In this document: positions 10,958 through 21,584 of the stretch, piece after piece | Numbering within the stretch: position 1 is the first letter of the stretch | Layout of the letters: every line of letters starts with the position of its first letter | Assembly (NCBI GenBank): GCA_019918135.1 | Contig: WBZZ01002820.1 | Location: forward strand, 55,001 to 119,000 | DNA length: 64,000 bases | Direction of reading: 5' to 3' | Source: Paulinella micropora | Taxonomy: Eukaryota; Cercozoa; Imbricatea; Euglyphida; Paulinellidae | Made by a program: the position numbers and the translations under genes | Notes under the pieces: model-generated | Told to the model about the DNA's origin: nothing | Seen by the model: the letters and a program-made list of their open reading frames with translations, nothing else | The model's database searches: none

Positions 10958-11197
10958 ATGATGGGCAGAACTAAATTATTTACAGACGAAGAAATCCTGC
11001 AAAGGAATTCAGAACGAATGAAAATTTATAATATAAAAAACAAAGAGAAAGCACACCAGAGGGCTAAGGACTACTACTATAAGAACAAGGAAGTCATATT
11101 GAAGAAATCAAAGGAGAAAAGGGAAAAGGAGAAGGTTGATATCGCAAGGATGAAACAACTCCAGATGCTCGTTGAAGGACTAAATATCACCCTATGA
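10958..11197 (+). CDS. Small basic lysine-rich protein, unknown
   Basis: A 79-codon ORF just inside the left TIR, ending in TGA. The start follows an AT-only stretch (ATATATAATAATAT). The protein is highly charged (KIYNIKNKEKAHQRAKDYYYKNKE, roughly residues 22-45) and probably one long helix that could bind nucleic acid or self-associate. I do not recognise a family. It lies directly upstream of the replication genes and reads toward them. Confidence 0.5.
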   Translation: MMGRTKLFTDEEILQRNSERMKIYNIKNKEKAHQRAKDYYYKNKEVILKKSKEKREKEKVDIARMKQLQMLVEGLNITL

Positions 11198-11199
11198 AA

Positions 11200-11344
11200 A
11201 ATGATATAAATTTTATGTTAAGGATATAATATATATATATAGATAAAATATATATATCTATATAGATATATTTATTTTCATTTTTGAAAAATCAAAACCC
11301 TAATATAACAAATTTGTTTTTGATTACTTCAAAAACAAAAGCAC
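11200..11344 (+). promoter_or_regulatory. AT-rich intergenic region with a hairpin before the next ORF
   Basis: Long runs of TATATATA followed by a perfect hairpin at 11313-11339 (arms TTTGTTTTTGA and TCAAAAACAAA, loop TTACT), five bases before the ATG at 11345. The same hairpin occurs at 22440-22466 and, with a different loop, at 17593-17619. The AT-rich part resembles sequence before several other ORFs of this element and may be promoter DNA. Confidence 0.45.
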
Positions 11345-11602
11345 ATGTCAATCATAGACTACGGAGGGCAAACTTGGAACCTTGACAAGTTCGCAGAACA
11401 GGGCATACGATTCCAAATACGGCAAAACAAACTCTACGTAAAAAAACCAAACGGCAAGATGTTTTACGACATAACAACACCAAGAGGGGCACTACCAAAC
11501 CCTGAGCAGTATGTAATGCCCGACAGAAAACAAAGGGAAATAAAAGAGATGAAAAGGGAAGAACCAAATGTCATTCACTTCAATGGATATAAATTAATTT
11601 GA
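11345..11602 (+). CDS. Hypothetical 85-residue protein upstream of the polymerase
   Basis: An ORF of 85 codons ending in TGA, overlapping the start of the polymerase reading frame by four bases in another frame. The sequence is a mix of aromatic and basic residues (KPNGKMFYDITTPRGALP) without a motif I know. It may be separate, or an N-terminal piece of the polymerase cut off by a frameshift; polymerases of this group have poorly conserved N-termini. Confidence 0.45.
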   Translation: MSIIDYGGQTWNLDKFAEQGIRFQIRQNKLYVKKPNGKMFYDITTPRGALPNPEQYVMPDRKQREIKEMKREEPNVIHFNGYKLI

Positions 11603-14600
11603 CAAGACATAAACACCATTTACCAGTGGGGCAGTCATTGTATAATGTAGAAATCAATAGAAACCTTTCTAAAAAGATTAAAAAGTTTTCGTTGGAAGAT
11701 ATTATAAAAATGATTGGCACAATCGTAGATGATTTTAAGTCCTTATGTAAACTAAATGACAAAATACAAGTAATGATATCGGCTATTCCAGAGTCGTGGA
11801 ATGTACAAACAAAAAATGAACTCGTAAAAGTAAAAGACTTTGACTTACAAGACATATTAGAAAGACTTACAAAGATTTTACAATCAAACGACGAAGTGTG
11901 GATGGATGAGGAAGGGGCGACGATGGAATCAATTGATTTCAATTTTGTGGGAGTAAGGATGCCAGAGGGAGGGGCTAGATTGAAAGCAATAACACAGGAG
12001 GACATTTACAAAAAGAAAGGAGTAATACAAATAAACAACGACGACAACATATGTCTGGCAAAGGCTATCGTTGTGGCAACAGCCAAGATGAAGAAACACA
12101 ACAAATACGAACAAATAAGGAAGGGTCACAGGATACAGGACGAACTGGCAAATATATTACACGAGGAGGCCGGTGTCATAAAAGATTTATGTGGTCTTCC
12201 TGAGGTAGATGTGTTTGCCAGTCATATAAAATACAACATAGCAATTGTTGAATTTCCAGACAAGATAATATATAAAACTGAATTCAAAGATGAAAAGGAA
12301 CAACCATACAAACACATATACATACTTACAACCAAAAACCATTACGACACCATAACAAGTATGAAAGCCTTTCTATCAAAACAAAACTTTTGCGAGCAGT
12401 GTATGAAGGGTTATGAGCATAATCATTTCTGTGCGGCGAAATGTAATATATGCCTTACGGATGGATGTAAGGGGTATAACAACATAACAAAATGGAAACA
12501 ATGCGAAAAATGTAATCGTAAATTTCCAAATGATGAATGCTTCAACAATCACACAGCCACCACATGCGACAACAAAAAGAAATGTCTTAACTGCTCTAAG
12601 ACATACACAGGCGAACATAAGCGCGGTTATGACAAATGTAAAAATTGTAAAATCCTACAACAATTTGAGCACAGGTGTAATATGAAACAAAAAGAAATAC
12701 ATAAACCATCTGATAAATATGTGTTCTTTTGATTTTGATGCAACACAAGAGACAGGCACACATATAATTAACCATTCAGAAAGTCAGTATTTCACTGGAA
12801 GGGGCGATGCCCCTTTCCAAACCCAAAACCAAGAAAGCGGGGGTATGGTAGAAGTTGTTAAAAACAACACCTCCGACAGCACACCCATCATACACAAAAG
12901 CATAGACGAGTTTTGTAATTGGCATTTGGCAATCAACACAAGGACTTCACATTCATAGCACATAATGCGAGGGGTTATGATTGTCAATTCGTGCTTAAGT
13001 GGTTAATAGAAAAATGCATTTCACCATTTGTCATAAATCAAGGGGGTAAGATTATGATGATGGCTGTGGGTAAGATTAGGTTTATTGATAGTCTATTTTC
13101 CTAACTATGCCCCTGTCTGATTTCCCTGAGACTTTTGGTTTAGATGAATTAAAGAAAGGATTTTTCCCCCACTTCTTCAATACTGAGGCAAATCAAAATT
13201 ATGTAGGGGATATACCAGACAAGGACTATTACGGCTAGAACACATTTTCAAAACATGAACGACAAGAATTTCTGAAATGGTATGAAAAACAGAAGGACAA
13301 AGTGTTTGATTTCAAAAAAGAAATGGAAGCATATTGTCATAGTGATGTGGATATATTGAGAAGGGGGTGTATGAAATTTAGAGAGAGTTTTCTAGAATTC
13401 GGCATAGACCCATTCCAATACACAACTATCGTATCTACCTGTATGGCATTATATAAAGCAATCTATGCCGACAGATAGCATAGCAGTCATACCAACATAC
13501 AGAACAGACAAAGCAAAAACGAGCCGTATGTGTGTGGAGTGGCTTATCATACAGAGAGAAGAAAGACAATACAACCATACAGCACGGATTAAATGGAAAA
13601 GAAAAAACGATATATTTAAAAGGCGCAGGTAAGGCATACTTAGACGGATATGGCCCAAAGACAAAAACTGCATATGAGTTTCATGGGTGCTACTGGCACG
13701 GATCCTGAGTGTTATGACGGCAATCAAATGAATAAAGAGCAATCTGTTAATAAGACATTTGGACAATTATACAAGGAAACAAAACGACGGGAAACTTTAA
13801 TAAAGCAACACGAGGAAGTGAATAGTTTAATAATAATATGGGGTTGTAAGTGGAACAGAATAAAAGTAAAGCAGGAATTCAAAAGGAACATAGAAGAGAC
13901 ATTGATGGAGCAAGAGACAATTTACCCACGACACGCAATGTTTGGGGGAAGGACAAATGCTCTATCTTTATATTGGAGGGCAATGAATGAACAACAATAC
14001 GCCAAATACATAGACATATGCTGCTTCTATCAGTCTGTTATGTTTTATGACCCCTACCCTCTCGGACATCATAAGGTAATCAAAAGCACACATGCATTAC
14101 AAATGATAAAGCAAAAGACAGCATTCGGATTAGCCAAAGTTAAAATGATTCCGCCGAGGGGACTAATTCACCCTGTCCTACCCTGTCAAGATAGAGGAAA
14201 GATGATGTATTATTTATGTAATAAGTGTGGAAAGGAAAACTTACAGGACAAATGTCAGCACGACGACACAGAGAGGGCACTCACAGGCACTTAGGCAACA
14301 CCACTCATTTATAAAGCAATGGAAAAAGGTTATAATATCATTAAAGTTTATGAGGTGTGGCACTGGGAACAACAAACAACAACCCTATTCAAAGACTACA
14401 TAAAAACCTTTCTACAAGTAAAGCAAGAGGCAAGTGGCTACCCGTCAAATGTGGAAACGGAGGAACAAAAAGACAATTACATAAAGGACTATGAGGAAAA
14501 GATGGGTATTAAGTTGGACAAAAGCAAAATAGAAAAGAATGAAGGAAGGAGGGCAGTCGCAAAACTATGTCTGAATTCTCTGTGGGGAAAGTTTGGACAA

Positions 14601-15323
14601 CAAAGCAACAAGACACAGACGACAATCGTCAGGAGTGAGGCAGAATTATACAAAATACTAAATGACAAACATAAATGAAATCTCAATTAATATGACAAAT
14701 AAAGAATGCCTTGAACTATCCTACAATCTACACCCCGAAAAAGTGTCAGACCCTTACAACACAAACATATGTGTGGCTTTATTCACAACAGCACACGCAC
14801 AAATGAGATTGTATGATATGATGGATAGATTGGGAGACAGGGTATTATATCACGACACAGACAGCATAATATATTCAGTTGATGAAAAACAAGGACAGAC
14901 AACAATACAGACAGGCGACTTATTAGGACAATCGACAGACGAACTAATAGACAAAAAGACAAAAGTAAGCAGAAAGATAACTACATTTGTGGGCTCGGGG
15001 CCAAAGTCCTACGGCTACACACTAAACGACGGCACAACAAAAATGAAAGCATATGTCTGGGAATAAAGGACGAAGAACTATCAATGAAAGCATATGAGGA
15101 ATTAGAAGCATTATTGGAGACAGAAGGAGAAAAGCACATAGCAAAGAATGTGGCTGAGAATGGAAATGTAGCAATACACAACCACAGCAAAATTACGAGG
15201 AACAAAAAAGACAAAACGATTACCTCCGAACATTTGAAAAAGATATTTTCATTTACTTACACAAAAAGAGTAATACAGCCGATTAAAGAGAACCATATCT
15301 CTACACTGCCTTACGGATTTTAA
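11599..15323 (+). pseudogene. Protein-primed family B DNA polymerase (pPolB), fragmented
   Basis: Would replicate the element from its ends. Visible in order: Polinton-type N-terminal motif NNDDNICLAKAIVVATA (near 12030); a Cys-rich zinc-binding stretch (FCEQC to C..C, 12390-12690); exonuclease motif I FDFDATQ (usual DxE is D-F-D here); exo II FIAHNARGYD; exo III CHSDVDIL; EFHGCYWHG; polymerase motif A YIDICCFYQSVMFYDPYP; motif B KLCLNSLWGKFG; motif C YHDTDSIIY (near 14855). It is broken by frameshifts near 12729, 12935, 13095, 13470, 13585, 13690 and 14678 and by in-frame TAG at 13236-13238 and 14292-14294, the latter where relatives have Trp. The polymerase active-site motifs survive but no complete protein can be made. 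Confidence 0.9.
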
Positions 15324-15389
15324 AGGCAAAAGTAAAAAAGTAATTAATTTTTTTTTCAATAAAATCTTTTTACCAGTCTATATAGACCA

Positions 15390-15680
15390 ATGATCACCCT
15401 CACCAGACTATGTGAGAAGTTTGAGAAACTCTCTATTGAAAATAAAAAAGAAACACTTTCTCTTACCGATGTTAAAAAGATAATTACTGACGAAATCCAA
15501 ATGATTGAAAATGCACGGGCAGGCAAGCCAAGGGATATTTTTCCATTTGGTAAGTATCGCGGGAAGAAGGTTCAAGATATCGCGCTTATTGATAAGCCAT
15601 ATCTTGAATGGGTTATGAAACAGCCGTGGTTTGAGAAATTTACAGACATTAAAAGTGAAGTAAAAAAATATTTACAATAA
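15390..15680 (+). CDS. ExoX-like C-terminal domain protein
   Basis: A 96-codon ORF after the polymerase, preceded by TATATAGACCA. The C-terminal half has FPFGKYRGKKVQDIALIDKP and then YLEWVMKQ, the signature of the small domain found at the C-terminus of exonuclease X-like proteins and as stand-alone proteins in viruses (FGKYKGK..YL.W). The nuclease core itself is absent, so this is probably a DNA-associated accessory protein rather than a nuclease. It appears intact. Confidence 0.65.
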   Translation: MITLTRLCEKFEKLSIENKKETLSLTDVKKIITDEIQMIENARAGKPRDIFPFGKYRGKKVQDIALIDKPYLEWVMKQPWFEKFTDIKSEVKKYLQ

Positions 15681-15709
15681 AAACTAATATTTACTTTATA
15701 TATATATCA

Positions 15710-16146
15710 ATGACTGACCTGAACACCAAACAAGACTACTTAAACGAAATTGAAAAATGGAACATTGATAGCGAAATAAAAAAGCCAACAATTAAATGGA
15801 CTAAGCCTGACATTGTTTCTTTCTATGAGCAATACAAGCCAAGAGATGACAACGTGAAAGTAGTTATTCCATCCAATGTTGATTTGCAAGATAAATCAAC
15901 ATTTGCGACATTACAAAATGTGATTAACTCCAACGAAGTTGAAGTTGCGACCTTCGGTCAGCACAAAGAAGAGAGCACTCCTTTTACAGCGACTGATTTA
16001 AAAGAGACTGGAATTACCGAAATAAAAGCATGAAGAAATAGAAACAAAGAAAGCACCTTGTAAAGAGTGTAAGAAAAAAATGAGTTATCAGTTTCAATTT
16101 GATGATGATAATTCTGCGATGTGGTATGTGTGCTTTCATTTCTAGA
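15710..16146 (+). pseudogene. Hypothetical protein with Cys-pair tail, frameshifted
   Basis: A 107-codon ORF (15710-16033) begins directly after a TATATATATCA stretch. It is Lys/Asp/Thr-rich, contains KWTKPDIVSFYEQY, and matches no family I know. After a 1-nt shift near 16030 an adjoining frame continues to a TAG at 16144-16146 with CKECKKKM and WYVCFHF, a possible zinc-binding tail. The tail suggests that the original gene was about 145 codons long. It is the last plus-strand gene of the left arm; the minus-strand virion module converges on it. Confidence 0.5.
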
Positions 16147-16250
16147 AAAAAATCAAGAAATGAATGAAGTTAGAAAAAATAATTTTATCAAGTATTTTAA
16201 AAAGGCACTTGTTATTTAAGAAATCTTAGTTTTATATTTTGTTTTCGCTT

Positions 16251-17485
16251 TCACGGGTCTTCTAACCAAGTAAAAGCATACTGAATACTTATAGTCTGAT
16301 TTGTAGTAGCCTGTGCTGTTATAGTTAGCCTTTCGCTTGGCAACATATCATCTAAATCAAAATCATTAAAATCTATGCTTTGAGCATCATTCGTATTAAC
16401 AAATACAACGGCAATAGTATTTCTACCAGCAATATTTGCGGTTGTATCAAATGAAACCAGACTTGTATTAGTATTGTTTTCAGCATGGACAGCACCAGTA
16501 AGGGTAGCATTTTTTTATTACTTTAATGATTACACCAGATTTACCATCTGTATTTAAGATATTTAGTCGTCTAGGATAAACTATACCATAATTAGCAATG
16601 GTGTTTCCAATAATATTAGTATTATTTCTCATAGTAAAAGCATGAGTTGCCACATTCGTCGCATTTGCTGTTCTTGCATAAATAAATGGAATACCTCTTA
16701 TGATTTCAGTTCCTTCAATGAAGCACCCAACACTGGCACTTCTAAGGTTTTGGATTTGCGGATTAGCACCAACGGATAACGAAGCCAAGAATGGTAAAGT
16801 AGTATTATTAAGAGATGTAGCAGTTTTGCTGTTAGCATATCGTATAGCATGGACTAGTTGAAATAGCCCCGTGTTTGGATTTTCAATAGAATGATATCTG
16901 ACCGAAACCTAAGTATTGATATTTAATCTGAAATACATTACCCTTACTGAAATCAATGGCTGGTAAGTAATCTGTTCCATCTGCTTTATCTACATCCCAT
17001 TGACTTTGTTTAACCTCGGTAATGACAGTGGAGTTGTTTAATTGGTACATTTTCATTACACCATTTTCTCTTGAGAAGAAAAATCCGTCCTTTAAGAAGG
17101 AATCACCAATACCTACATAAGATGAATATCCGCCTGCTTCATTTGTATTCCACAAAGCAGTAAATCTGACACATACACCCATACCAGCACGATATTTAAT
17201 TTTCTTTTTTGTTTCAATGAATAATCTTGAACCTCCAACTGCCTGTGTTGTTAGATATGCCATAGCACTCTTTTGCTCTAATGTAGCATTAGTAGTGCTT
17301 GTGTTCCACTTAGAGATATTTACATTATACATAAATGTTTCTTGTATAATCGGTGTGTATTGTGATGTTGCTAATTCGCCAAATGCTGTTTTTTCAACCT
17401 TTGTCTCAAGATACCCATCATGCCCAACTTTGACATTTACAAACTTTCCGTCGGGATTTTGTGAGACTAAATTTCTCTGGTGCAT
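16251..17485 (-). pseudogene. Phage-like virion structural protein, frameshifted
   Basis: About 410 codons. The N-terminus (MHQRNLVSQNPDGKFV) leads to a conserved core: YRAGMGVCVRFTALW, GIGDSFLKDGFFF, QWDVDKADG, IDFSKGNVFQIKYQYLGFG, then in the next frames IENPNTGLFQLVHAIRYAN, TSLNNTTLPF and SASVGCFIEG, ending WLEDP. This pattern (GFGxI..IENP.TG.F.LVH.I.YAN) is one I associate with structural proteins of tailed phages and some large eukaryotic DNA viruses. Breaks: a shift near 16893 and another at an A7 run near 16510. It lies next to the major capsid gene, which supports a virion role. Confidence 0.6.
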
Positions 17486-17486
17486 A

Positions 17487-17658
17487 TTGAGAATTTCACT
17501 TCGTGCTTCGCACTATCGCTTATTCTCAAAATGCTTATATCATTGAAATTAAAAAAAAACATGTTATTAAACATCAATGTTTGTAAAATGTTTTTGTTTT
17601 TGAAGTAGCCAAAAACAAAGATACACGAAAGCGAAGCGAAAGTGCGAATTTACAAATA
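17487..17658. repeat. Two gene-border hairpins between structural gene and capsid gene
   Basis: Hairpin one (17487-17529) has arms TTGAGAAT and ATTCTCAA and sits just before the start of the structural protein (17485). Hairpin two (about 17579-17657) has outer arms GTTTGTAAA/TTTACAAAT with a perfect inner hairpin at 17593-17619 (TTTGTTTTTG/CAAAAACAAA) and lies directly after the capsid stop codon. Both belong to the family described in the findings. Confidence 0.6.
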
Positions 17659-19142
17659 TCAACTAATTGTAATCATATTCGCCTTAACCTGAACCTCCCG
17701 CTGAGTGATTGCCACAGTGTAATGGTTGTAGGCGGCAGTCGCAGTGTTCGCAATAAACTCCCATCGTCGCTCAGTATCAAGGCTTAAACCACTGATTTCA
17801 TTTTGATCCTTGCTCCATAGCGGGCGGGTATTATCCCAAGTATCAACCCAGAACCAGTTGTATTTATACACATCGTTATTCAACAAGGCAGAACCCTCAA
17901 TCTTTGGCTTCAGGTACATATAGTCTTCTTCAGTTGCACAGTCAATGTTGAAATCTTGCTAGCGGGCGCCGTCTAGAGTAGTGTAAAAATTGGTAACCTT
18001 AACGGCGGAACGGTTATCGTTGTCATAAGCTGTGTTCTTCCTTTCTTCGGTGTTAAAAACAGAGTGATGAATCTTCTTCAAACGGCGACCGTGGCCTCTG
18101 TCAAATCGCATAATAATATTTTGGGATGAGCTTGAGGGTGTGGTATTCTTGTAAACATATGGATAATCAATATTGAAGCTCATACCTTCGGGGCTAGCAA
18201 TCTTCTGTTGAATTGATTGAATAACATCGGGGTTCGTTTCAACCGCAAGAAACAAGGCAAGATTGGTGACATCAGTAGATACGCCATAGGCATGGTAGCA
18301 TTTAGTGCGGCAAGATAAGCAGTGCTAATACAAGTAGCAGCACCATTCGTCACCGTATAACCAGTTCTGTCAGTAGCACCCCACACAATCCGCATAGTCA
18401 AAATTTCTGGAAACATAATAGTCTTATCAAGTGCGAAAATAGTGTTAATAATCATACCCAAAGGAATTTTAACATTAATGGCCAAAGCGGCATTCGCTCC
18501 ACTTCCAACAACATACTTCGCCTCGTTGTAATTAACATTTACGGCGGATAGTGCTCCAACTCCAGTCGTCAAAGCTGCATCATCATGACGACGAGCAGAA
18601 ATCACGGGCTCACGCAATAGATTCTGAGTAGAGGCGGCAACATCGTTAGCACCATCAGTGGCCGCACGAAAGGCTGTTCTAGTTGCTTCAACAGCACTAA
18701 TGTTAATCAATCCGTTAGCATTACTTCGGAGCATACAACCATATCCACTAGCATCACCGTGGTTAGGAAGGTCTAAGAAATCTTTCAAGCTCATTTCTGG
18801 TTTCCACAGCATCTTAGTTACCATTCTGAGATGGTTAAGGTCGCACAGATAAACACCGCTACGGGTCTGAAGTTGTATCTGGCTAATTTGTGAAAGGCAG
18901 TCCATAAAAATTCTAGTATAAGTGTTGGCAGGAGCCGCTTTCATAGTATAAGTAAAACTCAAATAAGACCTAGCGAGATTAAAAGGACGGCTAATAAGGT
19001 CAAAGCTTCGTTCTTGTCCACCAGCAGTGGTGACTTCAAATGTTCCAGAACCCTCACGAGGGGCGACCTTATTCAAACGATAAGAAGCACTGATGTAGTC
19101 AGTTTTAGAAAAGTCCAATTCGCCTCCGTGTTGTGTGGGCAT
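17659..19142 (-). pseudogene. Major capsid protein (double jelly-roll, PLV type), broken
   Basis: Would form the icosahedral shell. About 494 codons from ATG 19142 to TGA at 17659. PLV-type N-terminus: YRLNKVAPREGSGTFEVTT, GGQERSFDLISRPFNLARSY, then IFMDCLSQISQIQLQTRSGVYL. The second half has YGVSTDVTNLALFLAVETNP, FDRGHGRRLKKIHHSVFNTE, and DVYKYNWFWVDTWDNTRPL near the end. Breaks: a frameshift near 18300 and an in-frame TAG at 17959-17961. Length, jelly-roll-like composition and position between minor capsid and another structural gene support the call. Confidence 0.88.
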
Positions 19143-19245
19143 TTTGTTTTCAGGCTTTTTTTTGTTGGAAGTTGTAAAAATTAACTAATTCACTGGAATA
19201 TATTTATAGAAAAAATAAATAATTCTAAAATTAAAATTAATTACC

Positions 19246-20059
19246 CTACCTCACCTTTAACAAATTGAAAAATGATGTAAATAAATTAAAATAATTCGTT
19301 TCCCTGTAAATAAACAATTTCATAACAATACCTAACCCATTAAGATTTATAGCCTGATCGTTTTCGTCTGTAAGATAAAACCTATATACATTATTTGAAC
19401 TAGTTGATAATTTCTTACCATACTCAGACCCACTTCCGTCGTATATAATGGCTCCAAATGGAATTTCATTCGCCGTGTATATCTCCTGTAATACGTGGTT
19501 ATCACCCTCCCCCACCATATCGCTTTGTATATACAATGTTTTTTCGCCCGTCAATATTATGACATTCTGCGACCTTAGGTTATTATTGACGAAGAAGGCT
19601 GTTGAATTTCTATCAAACCCCATAACTTCGTGAATGCGGGTATCATCATCAAATATAAACCGCGGTTGAATTCCTTTATTCTCTGACACACTGAATGTTA
19701 ATTTACCATCCTCTGGGTCTATGTTGGTATCATTACTGGATACAACATGTAGTATGATTATTTGGGCTGTCTGCGGTTAGCACCTCCGACAACTTATTTT
19801 TTAGATTGTTCATTGTGTAGTTTCCCTCAGGTATCGTAATTAAAGCCTCATACCAGTCTTCGCTAAGAGTAAAAGTATTATATGGTGAAGCCACAGAGTA
19901 ATATGACTTCGGCACATAGATATGAAGAATTTTACAATGTGTGGGATTGTCTAACCCCTTCATATTGACTTCGTGTGTAAAGTCGCTGTCTGTGCCAGTT
20001 ATTCGGTTTTTGCTATTTATGTAATAGATACCCGAACTTCTCCCACCATTGTACTCCAT
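19246..20059 (-). pseudogene. Minor capsid (penton) protein, one frameshift
   Basis: About 271 codons from ATG 20059 to a TAG at 19246. The N-terminus (GIYYINSKNRITGTDSDFTH) and the following HIYVPKSYYSV and NTFTLSEDWYEALITIPEG are typical of PLV/Polinton minor capsid proteins. The C-terminal part has VMGFDRNSTAFFVNN, NVIILTGEKTLYIQSDM, LQEIYTANEIPFGAIIYDG and RFYLTDENDQAINLNGLG. A single 1-nt shift near 19745 splits the gene. It lies between protease and major capsid, the usual PLV order. Confidence 0.85.
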
Positions 20060-20169
20060 TGATATTCAAAACTCCGCACTTTCGTCTTCGACTTTCGTGC
20101 GGTTAATCTATTATATATAATAGATAGATATCGTTTCCTATATTATTAAATATATTTTTTTTACGATGT

Positions 20170-20218
20170 TTATGAGCAAGCGAAAATGAGCGTAACGAAT
20201 GAAAGCGATGCTCATAAA
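20170..20218. repeat. Gene-border hairpin
   Basis: Arms TTTATGAGCA and TGCTCATAAA (10 bp perfect) around a purine-rich loop (AGCGAAAATGAGCGTAACG...). It lies between the protease stop (20250) and the minor capsid start (20059). The loop resembles those at 22484-22539 and 22978-23035. Confidence 0.6.
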
Positions 20219-20249
20219 AAGGTGTCAAAACCATACCCATTCTGTGCTT

Positions 20250-21521
20250 TTAATTTCCCGCTTCTTCTTCTTTTAGGTCTGTATATCCACTAGCAAACTT
20301 AAACCTGTTTCCTTTCGCCCGCTCCATTAAAAACCTCATACTATGCCAACCGCACGTGTCTGAGGTGTTTGATTGTTGTTTTACTTGATTAACCTTCATT
20401 AACAAATAACTATCTGGATTACTTCGGTCAATTAGCTGTTTCATTTGTTGTTGAAAGTCTTCTGTTGGCTCGTAAAGTGCTAAAGGGTCATACACTTCAA
20501 CACTCCTGTCTTTATCTAGACTTATCCATACAGCCATCCAGTGCTGTCCTTTTTTGTTGCTCGGGTCGGTATTCATAATAAATCCGTATCGCTTTCTGCT
20601 TCCGGGTTTCAATTTGTAGATTTCATCACTAGCAATTGTTTCCAAATACCATCCATAATTTTTCATTATATCATCTATTTCATTAGTCATTAGTCCCCGT
20701 CCCTCACCCTCCTGCTGATATTCATTAACTACACTCTCATTCGTTTCACTCATTCTCGCTTGTTGATAAACATCGTCTATGGTTTTTTCAATATTACTCG
20801 CTCCATCGATGTTTACGATCCGCTCGGTAGTCGCAGACGGTGGTAGCGGCGTCTCCGCGACGCTCGTGGGTATGGTAGTTGGTGGCATTCCCTCGTCAAT
20901 GTTCAAATCATTTGAAACTTGTTTATCCACATTCGGGTCTATAGTCATTTTGCTAGTTAGAGTTTTTACAAAGTCCTTTTTATTCATTGTGTGCCTCCAA
21001 TCATTGCGGAATAGATATTTTTTAATTATTTTTATTGAAAATACCTTATCAATTAATTCTTCTAATGTCTTCGCTCCAGTCCCTTTTTGTTTAACATCTC
21101 CAACATTTTGGAGATACCCCATAAACTCTTCATATCTAGCATAATCCGCTACTTTTCTTTTTACGTTTTCCTTTTCATTTCCAACATCAATATTAAACCT
21201 TTTAATCATGTTAATTATCCACTTTGAAGTGTCTTTGTAATTTAATTTTTTATGTCCATCACTATCTAGTCTCTTTTTTAAAGCCTGTGCTAACTCTTTA
21301 ATAGTGATGTTTGGGTGATAAGTTTTTGAAAATCCAGAGATTAAAAATTGATTAATTTGTAAATTTTCAAAATGCTTACCCTTTTCTTCTGCTTTCTTTT
21401 CTTCCTTTTCAAGTTTTTCTTTATATTCTTCGGCTAACTTTTTCTGTTCCTCTAAAGATGTCGCTGTGGCTATAGCCGTCTGAATATCTTGACTGGCTTT
21501 TTGTAAGTCTTTACGACTCAT
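20250..21521 (-). CDS. Maturation cysteine protease (Ulp1/adenain-like)
   Basis: Cleaves virion precursors in Polinton-type elements. 423 open codons. N-terminal ~220 residues are a charged coiled-coil-like region. The C-terminal protease domain begins near residue 275 with RGLMTNEIDDIMKNYG, then IASDEIYKL, GFIMNTDPSNKKGQHWMAVW (His), SVEVYDPLALYEP (Asp) and NTSDTCGWHSMRFLME (Cys). The spacing His-Asp-Cys is that of adenovirus-type proteases. The upstream 241-codon ORF (21585-22310) lies in the same frame, separated by a TAG and about 20 sense codons, so the original protein may have been ~686 residues. Confidence 0.88.
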   Translation of the reverse strand: MSRKDLQKASQDIQTAIATATSLEEQKKLAEEYKEKLEKEEKKAEEKGKHFENLQINQFLISGFSKTYHPNITIKELAQALKKRLDSDGHKKLNYKDTSKWIINMIKRFNIDVGNEKENVKRKVADYARYEEFMGYLQNVGDVKQKGTGAKTLEELIDKVFSIKIIKKYLFRNDWRHTMNKKDFVKTLTSKMTIDPNVDKQVSNDLNIDEGMPPTTIPTSVAETPLPPSATTERIVNIDGASNIEKTIDDVYQQARMSETNESVVNEYQQEGEGRGLMTNEIDDIMKNYGWYLETIASDEIYKLKPGSRKRYGFIMNTDPSNKKGQHWMAVWISLDKDRSVEVYDPLALYEPTEDFQQQMKQLIDRSNPDSYLLMKVNQVKQQSNTSDTCGWHSMRFLMERAKGNRFKFASGYTDLKEEEAGN

Positions 21522-21584
21522 CTTTTTTATGAAATTATCTGTATATCCTGCTAATTTCAGTGTTTCAATATCTTTCTGCTTTTG

